Of a stretch of 31,731 bases of DNA, positions 14,580 to 22,602 are shown in pieces (positions within the stretch are counted from its first letter, which is position 1; every line of letters begins with the position of its first letter). The notes under the pieces were generated by a model. That model saw nothing but the letters and a program-made list of their open reading frames with translations. It was not told the DNA's origin and ran no database searches. Source of the stretch: Sphingopyxis sp. UBA6723. Lineage in GTDB: Bacteria > Pseudomonadota > Alphaproteobacteria > Sphingomonadales > Sphingomonadaceae. The stretch lies in contig NZ_DKIH01000006.1 of the NCBI RefSeq assembly GCF_002454115.1, positions 61,397 through 93,127 on the forward strand, read 5' to 3'. A program made the position numbers and the translations under genes.

Positions 14580-15638
14580 ATGACTGTCAATATCCGGAAC
14601 TGGCAGGAATTGAAGAAGCCCAGCAACCTGGAAATCAAGGCTGGCAGCGACGGCAAGCGCAAGGCGACCTTCGTCGCCGAACCGCTCGAGCGCGGCTTTG
14701 GCCTGACGCTTGGCAACGCGCTGCGCCGCGTATTGCTCTCGTCGCTTCAGGGTGCGGCGATCACGTCGATCAAGATCGAGAACGTCCTCCACGAATTTTC
14801 GAGCCTGACCGGCGTGCGCGAAGATGTCACCGACATCGTCCTCAACGTGAAGCAGATCGCGCTCAAGATGGAAGGCGAAGGCCCGAAGCGGCTTCAGCTT
14901 TCGGCGACCGGTCCCGCGACCGTCAAGGCCGGCGATATCATGGTGTCGGGCGACATCAAGGTGATGAACCCGAACCATGTCATCTGTCACCTCGACGACG
15001 GTGCGACGCTGAACATGGAACTCGTCGCCGACACCGGCAAGGGCTATGTCCCCGCGACCGCCAACCGTCCGATCGACGCGCCGATCGGCCTGATCCCGGT
15101 CGACTCGCTCTACTCGCCGGTGCGCCAGGTCGCCTACAAGGTCGACAATGCCCGCATCGGTCAGGAACTGGATTATGACAAGCTGAACCTGACCGTCGAA
15201 ACCGACGGCACGATCACCCCGGAAGACGCCGTGGCTTACGCTGCGCGCATCCTTCAGGACCAGCTGCAGGTCTTCGTCCACTTCGAAGAAGCGATGAACG
15301 ACAGTGGCATGATCGGCATGGCGGCATCGCCGACCACCGCCGATGAGAGCGACGTCAACCAGCTCAACCGCTTCCTGCTCAAGAAGGTCGACGAGCTGGA
15401 ACTGTCGGTTCGCAGCGCCAACTGCCTGAAGAACGACAACATCATCTATATCGGTGACCTGGTTCAGAAGACCGAAGCAGAAATGCTCCGCACCCCGAAC
15501 TTCGGCCGCAAATCCTTGAATGAAATCAAGGAAGTGCTGTCGTCGATGGGCCTGCGCCTGGGCATGGATATCCCCGGCTGGCCGCCGGAAAACATCGAAG
15601 AGATGGCCAAGAAGCTCGAACAAGAGCTGCTGGGTTAA
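14580..15638 (+). CDS. rpoA: DNA-directed RNA polymerase subunit alpha
   Basis: The alpha subunit dimer is the scaffold for RNA polymerase assembly, and its C-terminal domain binds UP elements and activators. The 352-residue protein has the N-terminal domain (about 1-235) with PLERGFGLTLGNALRRVLLSS, a linker, and the C-terminal domain (about 265-335) with SVRSANCLKNDNIIYIGDL and LRTPNFGRKSLNEIKEVL. It is somewhat longer than the 329 residues of E. coli, usual for alphaproteobacteria. AAGGGAAG lies shortly before the ATG. A long inverted repeat separates it from rplQ. Confidence 0.99.
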   Translation: MTVNIRNWQELKKPSNLEIKAGSDGKRKATFVAEPLERGFGLTLGNALRRVLLSSLQGAAITSIKIENVLHEFSSLTGVREDVTDIVLNVKQIALKMEGEGPKRLQLSATGPATVKAGDIMVSGDIKVMNPNHVICHLDDGATLNMELVADTGKGYVPATANRPIDAPIGLIPVDSLYSPVRQVAYKVDNARIGQELDYDKLNLTVETDGTITPEDAVAYAARILQDQLQVFVHFEEAMNDSGMIGMAASPTTADESDVNQLNRFLLKKVDELELSVRSANCLKNDNIIYIGDLVQKTEAEMLRTPNFGRKSLNEIKEVLSSMGLRLGMDIPGWPPENIEEMAKKLEQELLG

Positions 15639-15646
15639 AGGACGAA

Positions 15647-15809
15647 CCTTCTCCCATCGGGAGAAGGATACGCAGCCTTGCCGACTCGTCGGCTAGGCGA
15701 AGTTGGATGAGGGGTTCTGTGCTCTCGCGATAGAGCCGATCCCCTCACCCAGCTGCGACTAGGCGGGCGAGCCGCCAAGTCTTCGCAACCCTCTCCCGCC
15801 GGGAGAGGG
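15647..15809. repeat. 163-bp imperfect inverted repeat inside the alpha operon (family B, copy 1)
   Basis: The element begins CCTTCTCCC and ends GGGAGAGGG. Its two halves, compared as reverse complements, match along most of their length (outer GGGAGA hairpins, middle ACTTGGC/GCCTAGTCGC block, inner TGAGGGG/CCCCTCA). The polycistronic mRNA could fold into a hairpin of about 80 base pairs with mismatches, with extra small hairpins at each tip. The 27692-27814 element shares the same block order. Confidence 0.85.
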
Positions 15810-15894
15810 AAGTACAACGGGAATGGGTCGGCCCGCACATCGACCTGGCTTGGGGTACCTCATACGGCCCCTCTGACAAACGAAGGACAAGATT

Positions 15895-16317
15895 ATGCGT
15901 CATAAATCAGGTGGCCGGAAGCTGCAGCGCACCAGCGCGCACCGCACGGCCCTGTTCCGCAACATGTCGGCGGCGCTCATCAAGCATGAGCAGATCACGA
16001 CGACCGTCGCCAAGGCGAAGGAACTGCGTCCCTATATCGAAAAGCTGATCACGCTGGCAAAGCGCGGCGGTTTGGCCAATCGCCGCCTCGCGATGAGCCG
16101 GTTGATGGACGACACGCAGCTGGTCAAGCTGTTCGACGTCCTGGCCGAGCGTTACAAGGATCGTAACGGCGGTTATGCGCGCGTTATCAAGGCGGGTATC
16201 CGCGCCTCGGACGCCGCGCCGATGGCGATCATCGAACTCGTCGATCGCGACGTCACGGCCAAGGGCCAGGATTCGGGTCCGGTCGAGCAGTATGACGAGG
16301 ATATGGCGGAAGCCTGA
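15895..16317 (+). CDS. rplQ: 50S ribosomal protein L17
   Basis: L17 is a globular large-subunit protein near the exit tunnel. The first 60 residues (MRHKSGGRKLQRTSAHRTAL, FRNMSAALIKHEQITTTVAKAKEL) are the family signature; the 140-residue length and acidic C-terminal tail (EQYDEDMAEA) are usual for sphingomonads. GAAGGACAAG precedes ATG 15895. It ends the alpha operon; a hairpin terminator follows 26 bases after the stop. Confidence 0.99.
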   Translation: MRHKSGGRKLQRTSAHRTALFRNMSAALIKHEQITTTVAKAKELRPYIEKLITLAKRGGLANRRLAMSRLMDDTQLVKLFDVLAERYKDRNGGYARVIKAGIRASDAAPMAIIELVDRDVTAKGQDSGPVEQYDEDMAEA

Positions 16318-16342
16318 GCCGCGCTGCGAGCGACACAAGATC

Positions 16343-16374
16343 AAGGGCGGTTTCCGAAAGGAGGCCGCCCTTTC
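16343..16374 (+). terminator. Terminator of the alpha operon
   Basis: AAGGGCGG (16343-16350) pairs with CCGCCCTT (16365-16372); the inner TTCC and GGA can extend the stem around GAAA. A short T-rich run (TTTCTCGTT) follows. The U tract is modest. Confidence 0.7.
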
Positions 16375-16421
16375 TCGTTGGGGTGGCCGCTCGCCGCGGC
16401 GGCGCGTTTTGCTCGATCGCC

Positions 16422-16472
16422 GGTGTACTCGTACAGATTAGCACCGCACGCCTTGCCGCGAGTGGTGTATTC
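16422..16472 (+). promoter_or_regulatory. Possible operator pair before the XRE regulator gene
   Basis: A perfect short palindrome TGTAC-TC-GTACA (16424-16435) is part of GGTGTACTC; the related GGTGTATTC recurs at 16464-16472, 42 bp further, about four helical turns. It lies in the roughly 265-bp gap (16375-16639) between the alpha-operon terminator and the XRE gene, where I see nothing else but weak promoter-like bases. Confidence 0.3.
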
Positions 16473-16639
16473 TGCACCGCGTCGCAGGGTGAAAGTCATA
16501 ACTGTCTGATGCAGGTCCACCAATTTGTTTCGCCAGCCGCTGCGCTGGGCCGGCCATGATCGAGCATAGCCGCAATACTGCGTGGTCCGGCGCTGCCGAA
16601 ATGCGCGGGTTGCCATCGCCGCGGCCTATTGTCACGCCG

Positions 16640-16957
16640 ATGTCGCCCGCGGCAGACAAGGAAAGTCTTGGCGCCCGGCTACGGCGCCTGCGGGTCACGC
16701 GCCGACTCAGTCAGGCGGATCTGGCCGCCGCCCTCGATGTCAGCGTGCCGGCCGTTTCCGGGTGGGAGAAAGACCGTTCGCGACCGCGGCACGACCGCGT
16801 CGAAGCGCTCAGTCACGTGCTGGGTGTGTCAACCGCCGAGCTGCTCGGAACCGACACGGGCCGTTTGCCGACCGACATGCTCGCCGAAAACCGCGCCCAG
16901 ATTGCCCATGTCGTCGGTACGACACCCGACAAGGTCCGCATCATCATCGAATTTTGA
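16640..16957 (+). CDS. XRE-family helix-turn-helix transcriptional regulator
   Basis: A Cro/C1-type DNA-binding domain is plain: LGARLRRLRVTRRLSQADLA (helices 1-2), ALDVSVPAVSGWEKDRSRPR (recognition helix and the conserved W-E..R.P), then HDRVEALSHVLGVSTAELLG. The rest is about 35 residues ending RIIIEF, with no recognised ligand domain, so it is a short regulator of 105 residues. The start is uncertain: ATG 16640 is chosen because the domain begins just after it, but the frame is open to ATG 16556 (133 residues); neither has a ribosome site. It stands alone between the alpha operon and a convergent PEP-CTERM gene, so its targets are unknown. Confidence 0.85.
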   Translation: MSPAADKESLGARLRRLRVTRRLSQADLAAALDVSVPAVSGWEKDRSRPRHDRVEALSHVLGVSTAELLGTDTGRLPTDMLAENRAQIAHVVGTTPDKVRIIIEF

Positions 16958-17003
16958 AACCCCGCGCCGCGCCGTCGGGCGCCGCGATGGCAGACACAAA
17001 AGC

Positions 17004-17660
17004 TCAGCCGAGTGAGACCGCAACCTTCGGTTTCCGGCGCTTGGCGCGCATCACGCCGCCGATCGCGCCAAAGCCGAGCAGCAGCATCGCCCAGGTGGCG
17101 GGTTCCGGCACCGCTGAGGTCACGGTGGCGCGGATGATCATATCGTCATAATCATTGTCCGCCTTGGTAACTTGGTCGTCATAGCCGAAATAGAAGGTCG
17201 AAAGGGCGCTGCCACTTTTCTGCTTGTTGCCGAGGAAGATCGCGAAGCCGTCTTGACCGATGGTGGCGGGCTTGCCGCCTATACTCGAAAAATTCAGCAG
17301 CCCTGTCAGGCTGCCCGCATTGAAATTGGCACTGCCGATCAGGATCGGCGATCCGAAATTATTCTGAAACGGGCTCGATTCGCCCTTCATCAAGTTCGGC
17401 GCCGACAGGGTAAAAAAGCTGTCGTTAAAGCCGCTTTCCGACCCAAGAAGGTGGAAGGTGATGAGCGAATTTTCGGTGAGGAAGATCGACGCTCCGGTCG
17501 TGTCATATTTGGTCAGGCCGAGGCCTGCGAGCTGCGATTTGAAATCGTTGCTGCCTGAAATCGCGGTCTTGTCATCAAAGTTGATGGTCGCAGCCGCGTC
17601 GGCCGACACGCTTATCGTCAAGCTTGAGAATGCCGCGATGGCGGCCAGCACCGTCTTCAT
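17004..17660 (-). CDS. Secreted protein with PEPxxWA-CTERM sorting signal
   Basis: The 218-residue protein has a signal peptide (MKTVLAAIAAFSSLTISVSA) and a C-terminal sorting signal: PEPATWAMLLLGFGAIGG followed by the basic RAKRRK. This signal directs processing by an exosortase and release or attachment with exopolysaccharide in many biofilm-forming proteobacteria. The body is Ser/Gly/Asn-rich, and its end (GYDDQVTKADNDYDDMIIRATV) carries an Asp-rich loop that could bind calcium, reminiscent of DUF4114 domains. Start ATG 17660 has GGGGGA seven bases upstream; the frame extends to 17876 without family character. No exosortase gene is in the window. It is divergent from the prolyl oligopeptidase gene. 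Confidence 0.88.
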   Translation of the reverse strand: MKTVLAAIAAFSSLTISVSADAAATINFDDKTAISGSNDFKSQLAGLGLTKYDTTGASIFLTENSLITFHLLGSESGFNDSFFTLSAPNLMKGESSPFQNNFGSPILIGSANFNAGSLTGLLNFSSIGGKPATIGQDGFAIFLGNKQKSGSALSTFYFGYDDQVTKADNDYDDMIIRATVTSAVPEPATWAMLLLGFGAIGGVMRAKRRKPKVAVSLG

Positions 17661-18013
17661 ATCCATGTCCCCCAGACAAGCGTCGCATCGGTTCGACGCT
17701 CCTGCGAGTCGCGTGGTTAGCAGGCCGGTAAGGTGAAATGGAGTCGCGAGTCTTTTGTGTCCCAGCGCGGTACAAATATGTCGTGAAACATGAATCGGAG
17801 CGATGATTGGCATAGCCGGGAGCAACCAGACGGAACGCCATGCCGCGTGAGACAGGACATGCGATTCATGGACCACCGTCGGCGCCGATCATCGCCTGTT
17901 TGCGGGCGGCCCGGCCGCATCGAGCAGCCTTGAAATCGCTTGCCCCGCGCTTTTCCATCCTTACATATCGGCGCACGATAATGTCCCCCCGGATGATTGA
18001 GGATCGCCTTGCC
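17661..18013. other. Divergent intergenic region
   Basis: This 353-bp gap lies between the PEP-CTERM gene and the prolyl oligopeptidase gene. A GATAAT at 17977-17982 could be a -10 box of the rightward gene, with only a poor -35 upstream, and TGAGGA at about 17998-18003 is a possible ribosome site for ATG 18014. I see no repeat or RNA gene. Confidence 0.35.
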
Positions 18014-20176
18014 ATGTCCCGTAAAGCCCTGTCTGCGCCGCTGGCGCTCGTCGCCCTTGCCATGACCCCGGCCGCAACCCATGCGGCGGAAGCCGCGGCC
18101 GCAGCGGCGCCCGCACCGGCGCTGGCCTATCCCGATACGGCGCGCGGCGACACGGTCGATCCGCAGTTCGGGGTTGCGGTGGCCGATCCCTATCGCTGGC
18201 TGGAGGACGATGTCCGCGTCAATCCGAAGGTCGCCGACTGGGTCGCGGCGCAGAACAAGGTCACCGACGCCTATCTGGCGACGTTGCCCGGCCGCGATGC
18301 GTTTAAGAAACGGATGACCGAGCTGTATAATTACGAGCGTTTCGGCCTGCCGACGAAGGCCGGGACGCGCTATTTCTATACCCGCAACGACGGGCTCCAG
18401 CCGCAGTCGGTGCTGTATGTCCGCGAAGGATTGAAGGGCGAAGGCCGGGTGCTGATCGACCCCAATCTGTGGGCAAAGGATGGCGCCACCGCGCTGGCCG
18501 AATGGAGCCCGTCGGAGGACGGCAAGCATCTGCTCTATTCGGTGCAGGACGGCGGCACCGACTGGCGCATCGTGCGGGTGAAGGACGTCACAACCGGGCA
18601 GGATCTGCCCGACGAGGTGCGCTGGGTGAAATTCTCGGCGCTCGATTGGGCGAAGGACGGCAGCGGCTTTTATTATTCGCGCTTCCCCGAACCCGAAGCG
18701 GGGGAGGCCTTCCAGTCGCTCAACGAGAACCACGCCGTCTATTTCCACAAGCTTGGCACGCCGCAGTCCGAGGATGTGCTGATCCACGCAACCCCTGACA
18801 AGCCCAAGCTCAACAACAGCGCGGTCGTCAGCGACGACGGCCAGTATCTGTTGGTGTTCGGGTCTGAAGGGACCGACGCGCGGTTGGGCGTGACGCTGTA
18901 TCCGATCGGCGCCAAGGGCGCCGGCAAGCCGGTCACGCTGGTCGGCGATTTCGCGAACAATTGGGACTATGTGACCAATGAGGGTCCACTGTTCACCTTC
19001 ATCACCAACAAGGGTGCGCCGCGCGAGCGGCTGGTGTCGATGGACATCCGCAAACCCGGCAAGCTGACCGAGCTGGTCGCCGAGAGCGAGAATACGTTGG
19101 TCGGCGCCTCGCGCGTCGGCAATCGCATCATCCTGTCGTACCTGGGCGATGCGAAATCGCAGGCGGAGATGATCGCGCTCGACGGCAAAAAGGTCGCCGC
19201 GATCAAGCTGGCCGACATCGGGTCGGCATCGGGCTTTGGCGGCAAGTCGAGCGATCCCGAAACCTTCTATGCCTTCTCCAGCTATGCGCGGCCGACGACC
19301 ATCTATCGGCTCGACACCGCGACCGGCAAAAGCGAGATTTTTGCCGAGCCCAAGCTGACCTTCAAACCCGATGACTTCACGGTCGAGCAGCGTTTCTACA
19401 AATCGAAGGATGGCACCGAGGTGCCGATGTTCCTTGTGATGAAGAAAGGGCTCGACCGCAGCAAGGGGTCGCCGACATTGCTCTATGGCTATGGCGGCTT
19501 CAACGTGTCCATGACCCCGGGGTTTTCGCCCACCCGGCTGGCGTGGGTCGATCAGGGCGGGGTGCTGGCGATCGCCAATCTGCGCGGCGGCGGCGAATAT
19601 GGCAAAGCGTGGCACGACGCGGGGCGGCTCGCCAACAAGCAGAATGTGTTCGACGATTTCATCGGCGCGGCCGAATATCTGATCGCGCAAGGCATCGCGG
19701 GCAAGGGTCAGGTCGCGATCGAGGGCGGGTCGAACGGCGGCCTGCTGGTCGGTGCGGTCACGAACCAGCGCCCCGACCTGTTCGCCGCGGCGCTGCCCGC
19801 GGTGGGCGTGATGGACATGCTGCGGTTCGACCGCTTTACCGCCGGGCGTTACTGGGTCGACGATTATGGCTATCCGTCGAAAGAGGCCGATTTCAAGAAT
19901 CTGCTCGCCTATTCGCCCTATCATAATATCAAGGCGGGCGCCGCCTATCCCGCGGTGCTGGTGACGACCGCCGACACCGACGACCGCGTCGTGCCGGGGC
20001 ATAGCTTCAAATATACCGCGCAGCTGCAACATGCGAAGGCAGGCGACAAGCCGCACCTGATCCGTGTGGAAACGCGCGCCGGTCACGGCAGCGGCAAACC
20101 GACCGACAAGATCATCGCCGAGGCCGCCGACAAATATGCTTTTGCGGCGAAGTGGACGGGTTTGGCGGTCGAATAA
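18014..20176 (+). CDS. Prolyl oligopeptidase (S9A), secreted
   Basis: The 720-residue protein cleaves short peptides after proline. A signal peptide (MSRKALSAPLALVALAMT, ending ATHAAE) is followed by the S9A N-terminal segment DPQFGVAVADPYRWLEDD, a seven-blade propeller (about 110-470), and the catalytic domain. The triad is Ser573 in GGSNGGL, Asp656 in TDDRVVPGHSFK and His691 in RAGHGSGKPT, all matching porcine prolyl oligopeptidase motifs. The frame stays open upstream to 17840, but ATG 18014 places the signal peptide at the N-terminus. Its stop shares a base with the next start (TAATG), so the methionine sulfoxide reductase is translated with it. This is the second S9 peptidase in the window, from another subfamily than 7503-9440. 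Confidence 0.95.
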   Translation: MSRKALSAPLALVALAMTPAATHAAEAAAAAAPAPALAYPDTARGDTVDPQFGVAVADPYRWLEDDVRVNPKVADWVAAQNKVTDAYLATLPGRDAFKKRMTELYNYERFGLPTKAGTRYFYTRNDGLQPQSVLYVREGLKGEGRVLIDPNLWAKDGATALAEWSPSEDGKHLLYSVQDGGTDWRIVRVKDVTTGQDLPDEVRWVKFSALDWAKDGSGFYYSRFPEPEAGEAFQSLNENHAVYFHKLGTPQSEDVLIHATPDKPKLNNSAVVSDDGQYLLVFGSEGTDARLGVTLYPIGAKGAGKPVTLVGDFANNWDYVTNEGPLFTFITNKGAPRERLVSMDIRKPGKLTELVAESENTLVGASRVGNRIILSYLGDAKSQAEMIALDGKKVAAIKLADIGSASGFGGKSSDPETFYAFSSYARPTTIYRLDTATGKSEIFAEPKLTFKPDDFTVEQRFYKSKDGTEVPMFLVMKKGLDRSKGSPTLLYGYGGFNVSMTPGFSPTRLAWVDQGGVLAIANLRGGGEYGKAWHDAGRLANKQNVFDDFIGAAEYLIAQGIAGKGQVAIEGGSNGGLLVGAVTNQRPDLFAAALPAVGVMDMLRFDRFTAGRYWVDDYGYPSKEADFKNLLAYSPYHNIKAGAAYPAVLVTTADTDDRVVPGHSFKYTAQLQHAKAGDKPHLIRVETRAGHGSGKPTDKIIAEAADKYAFAAKWTGLAVE

Positions 20177-20661
20177 TGTCCTACGCCCTCGCCTTTACCG
20201 CCACCGATCCCGCCGAATTATGGGCCGAGGCGGGCGACGCCGCCGCGGCGCTGGTCGCGGGCGAGCGCGACGGCATCGCCAATATGGCGAATGTCGCGGC
20301 GCTGATCTGGCAGGCGATCCCCGACCTCAACTGGGCGGGCTTTTACCGCTTCGACGGGCAGGAACTGGTGCTCGGGCCGTTTCAGGGCAAGGCAGCGTGC
20401 ATCCGCATCCCGCTCGACAAGGGCGTGTGCGGTGCCGCAGCACGGCTGCGCGCGACCCAGCGCGTCGAGGACGTCCATGCCTTTCCCGGCCATATCGCGT
20501 GCGACGCCGACAGCCGCAGCGAGCTGGTGGTCCCGGTGATCGCGGGCGACCGGCTGGTCGGGGTGCTCGACCTCGACAGCCCGCTGCCGGGGCGGTTTTC
20601 GGCGGCGGATCAGGCGGGGGCGGAGGCGCTGGTGGCGCGGATTGCCGCGGCGCTGGCGTAA
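20176..20661 (+). CDS. msrC: Free methionine-(R)-sulfoxide reductase (GAF domain)
   Basis: fRMsr reduces free methionine-R-sulfoxide in the cytoplasm with thioredoxin. The 161-residue single GAF domain carries the three Cys at residues 75, 85 and 109 (GKAACIRI, GVCGAA, HIACDADSRSE). The spacing of 10 and 24 equals that of Cys84, Cys94 and Cys118 in the E. coli enzyme. NWAGFYRFDGQELVLGPFQG and SELVVPVIAGDRLVGVLDLDS are typical. ATG 20176 overlaps the last base of the upstream stop; the longer frame from 20152 is inside that gene. No terminator-like hairpin is visible directly after it. Confidence 0.95.
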   Translation: MSYALAFTATDPAELWAEAGDAAAALVAGERDGIANMANVAALIWQAIPDLNWAGFYRFDGQELVLGPFQGKAACIRIPLDKGVCGAAARLRATQRVEDVHAFPGHIACDADSRSELVVPVIAGDRLVGVLDLDSPLPGRFSAADQAGAEALVARIAAALA

Positions 20662-20742
20662 CGCCAACCAACCCCCGTTATCTGACCCAAATCGGGACGC
20701 AATCGTCAGGGTTAACGGATTCGCGAAAAGCCGCCGATTTTG

Positions 20743-20758
20743 CTAACAAGCTGTTAAC
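20743..20758 (+). promoter_or_regulatory. CtrA-like box before the glycine-zipper gene
   Basis: CTAA-N7-TTAAC (20743-20758) differs by one base from the CtrA consensus TTAA-N7-TTAA and ends 35 bp before the ATG. A second half site GTTAAC is at 20711-20716, and a GATTC (GANTC methylation site) at 20718-20722 is adjacent. This pairing is seen at cell-cycle promoters. Confidence 0.5.
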
Positions 20759-20793
20759 CAATCGGTTCGGGCCGAGGGAACAGGGAGTTAGTC

Positions 20794-21642
20794 ATGCGCA
20801 CGTTCGTCTTGTTGGGGGTGGCCGCAGGGTCGTTGTTGCTGGCGGGGCGTGCCCATGCCGAAGCGCCGATGATCGATGCGGACGCTGCGACCGACCTGGT
20901 GAGCGGCGTGTCGTACCAGCATGACTCGCGCCCGGCGCTCGACTATGGCGCGCCCGCCGATGCCGACGCGCGCGTCTATACCGGCCATGCCGACCGCATC
21001 CCGAGCGAAGTCGAATATCGCCGCGTGTCGGGCTACGACGCCGAGGGGCGCTGGACCGGCACCTGGAACGGAACCTATGAAACGCCCGACGGGCGCCGCT
21101 ACGAGGGCCGCTATGAAGGCTCGGTCGAGGGCCATGGCGCCGGCTATCCGCCGCCGCCGCATCACTATTATGGCGGCGGGTACGACCCGCAGTACGATGC
21201 AGAAATGGAACGCCGCTGTGGCCGGGGGGGCACAGTGGGCGGCGCGGTTGTCGGCGGAGTCGTGGGGGGCGTCGTCGGCAACCGCATCGCCGGCAAGGGC
21301 AACCGCACCGAAGGCACGATCATCGGCGGCGCGCTGGGCGCGGTCGCGGGCGGCGCGATCGGCGAAACATCGGACAAGAAGAAATGCGAAGCCTGGTGGG
21401 CGAGCCGCGGATCGCATTACAGCAGCACGACATACCATCATGGCGGCTATGGCCATGGCTACGGCTATTACACCCCCGGCGTGGTGGTCACGACGATCAT
21501 CACCGGCGGCGCGCCGGTCGTGACCGAAACGGTCGAGACAACGACCAAGACCTATTATGAGAATGTGCCGGTTCGGAAGCGCTATGTCGCGAAGAAAAAG
21601 TGGACGCCGAAACCCAAGGCCAAGCCGCGCTGCGTCTGCTGA
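20794..21642 (+). CDS. Envelope protein with glycine-zipper segment
   Basis: The 282-residue protein has a signal peptide (MRTFVLLGVAAGSLLLAGRAHA). Repeated acidic/aromatic segments follow (SEVEYRRVSGYDAEGRWTGTW, NGTYETPDGRRYEGRYEGSV). Next come a glycine zipper at about residues 147-192 (GGAVVGGVVGGVVGNRIAG ... IIGGALGAVAGGAIG) and a Tyr/Gly/His-rich stretch. The C-terminus is basic (RKRYVAKKKWTPKPKAKPR) and ends CVC. Glycine zippers usually mark outer-membrane or surface-associated proteins. The function is unknown. A CtrA-like box lies 35 bp upstream, which suggests cell-cycle control, and a clear terminator follows. Confidence 0.85.
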   Translation: MRTFVLLGVAAGSLLLAGRAHAEAPMIDADAATDLVSGVSYQHDSRPALDYGAPADADARVYTGHADRIPSEVEYRRVSGYDAEGRWTGTWNGTYETPDGRRYEGRYEGSVEGHGAGYPPPPHHYYGGGYDPQYDAEMERRCGRGGTVGGAVVGGVVGGVVGNRIAGKGNRTEGTIIGGALGAVAGGAIGETSDKKKCEAWWASRGSHYSSTTYHHGGYGHGYGYYTPGVVVTTIITGGAPVVTETVETTTKTYYENVPVRKRYVAKKKWTPKPKAKPRCVC

Positions 21643-21673
21643 TGACCCGCAAGGTCTGGTCACCTTGGGTTTG

Positions 21674-21706
21674 AAGGCCCGCCATCCAAGCGATGGCGGG
21701 CCTTTT
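21674..21706 (+). terminator. Rho-independent terminator
   Basis: AAGGCCCGCCATC (21674-21686) pairs perfectly with GATGGCGGGCCTT (21692-21704) around a five-base loop, followed by TTTT. It ends the glycine-zipper gene. Confidence 0.92.
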
Positions 21707-21829
21707 CCATTTCGGGACTCGTCCCATCGCGCGGGAACAACGGTTCAGCGGCGCGAAAGCATCGGCGGCCTAGACCGGCGACATTCCGGGCCGGACCCTC
21801 TTTTGCCGACCCTTGGGGAGGAACCCTTG

Positions 21830-22375
21830 ATGCGTAAATTCACCTGCCTTGCCGCTGCGGCCGCTGTCGTCGTCACCTCGGTCGGGATCAGCGCCGTTCC
21901 TGCCGAAGCGCGGTCGCGCCATGGCGGCTGGGGTTATCGCCATCACGACCGGGTGAGCACCGGCGACGTGCTCGGCGGCCTGCTGATCATCGGCACCATC
22001 GCCGCGATCGCCAGCGCCGCAAGCAAGGACCGGCGCGCGCGTGCGCCCGACTATCGTTACGAGCCGCCGTATCGCGATAATCAGCGTTACGACGAGCGCG
22101 AGCGCGACTATGTGCCGCCGGTCGAAGACCCTGCGGACGACAGCGACGTCCGTGCTTATGGCACCGGCGACGTCCAGAGCCGCGCCGCCGACGCATGTAG
22201 CTGGGCGGTCGAGGCCGAAATGGGCGATGATGCGCGCGTCGATCGCATCGACGGCACCGAAGCCAATAACGGCGGCTGGTACGTCACCGGCACCGCGTCA
22301 CGGCTGGGCGGCGAGATCCGCAGTTTCGGGTGCAGTTATCGCAACGGCCGCGTCGTCAACGTCAATTTCGGCTGA
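21830..22375 (+). CDS. Secreted RY-rich protein, paralogue 1
   Basis: This 181-residue protein of unknown function has a signal peptide (MRKFTCLAAAAAVVVTSVG, ending PAEARS). A hydrophobic segment GDVLGGLLIIGTIAAIASAAS is at about 44-64, followed by an Arg/Tyr-rich linker. The C-terminal domain of about 70 residues has two Cys (ADACSWAVEAEMG ... IRSFGCSYRNGRVVNVNF) that may form a disulfide. Architecture and the C-terminal pattern match the gene at 22680, so the two look like an old tandem duplication. GGAGGA precedes ATG 21830; the frame extends to 21557 inside the upstream gene and is rejected. Confidence 0.8.
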   Translation: MRKFTCLAAAAAVVVTSVGISAVPAEARSRHGGWGYRHHDRVSTGDVLGGLLIIGTIAAIASAASKDRRARAPDYRYEPPYRDNQRYDERERDYVPPVEDPADDSDVRAYGTGDVQSRAADACSWAVEAEMGDDARVDRIDGTEANNGGWYVTGTASRLGGEIRSFGCSYRNGRVVNVNFG

Positions 22376-22383
22376 CCTGATCG

Positions 22384-22546
22384 ATCCTCCCTGTCGCGCA
22401 GCGATGGGGAGGTGGCAACGCAAAGCGCTGACGGAGGGGCCTTTACCCCGCCGTCGCAAAGCCCCTCCACCATCCGCTTCGCGGGGACGGTCCCGCTGGC
22501 GCTGCGCGCCGTCTGCGACTCCCCCATCGCTGCGCGACGGGGAGGA
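22384..22546. repeat. Inverted repeat (family C, copy 1)
   Basis: The ends are near-perfect reverse complements: ATCCTCCCTGTCGCGCAGCG at the left and CGCTGCGCGACGGGGAGGAT at the right. The same ATCCTCCCTGT ... ATGGGGAGG unit recurs, shorter, at 29382-29414 and at the window edge (31688-31731). Confidence 0.85.
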
Positions 22547-22572
22547 TTTTTATGAACGCCAGCAAAACCAAG

Positions 22573-22602
22573 GCTGAACGCCAGATAAGCGACAGGTTCA
22601 GC
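22573..22602. promoter_or_regulatory. GCTGAAC-N16-GTTCAGC dyad before the 22680 gene
   Basis: The two arms are perfect inverted copies, and the spacer carries GATAAG, a possible -10. It begins about 107 bp before the start. It could be an operator or an RNA hairpin; no regulator is known for it here. Confidence 0.35.

Noticed and set aside
14262..15623. A 453-codon minus-strand frame opposite rpoA and part of rpsK
   Set aside because: It is a shadow of two certain ribosomal/transcription genes.
17717..20086. A 789-codon open frame on the minus strand opposite prolyl oligopeptidase
   Set aside because: It mirrors the codon bias of the true gene on the plus strand, has Arg/Gly/Ala/His-rich low-quality sequence and no family motif.
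20774..20812. EcfG-type general stress promoter (GGAAC ... CGTT) before the glycine-zipper gene
   Set aside because: The spacing is 19 bases and the -10 part lies inside the coding sequence.
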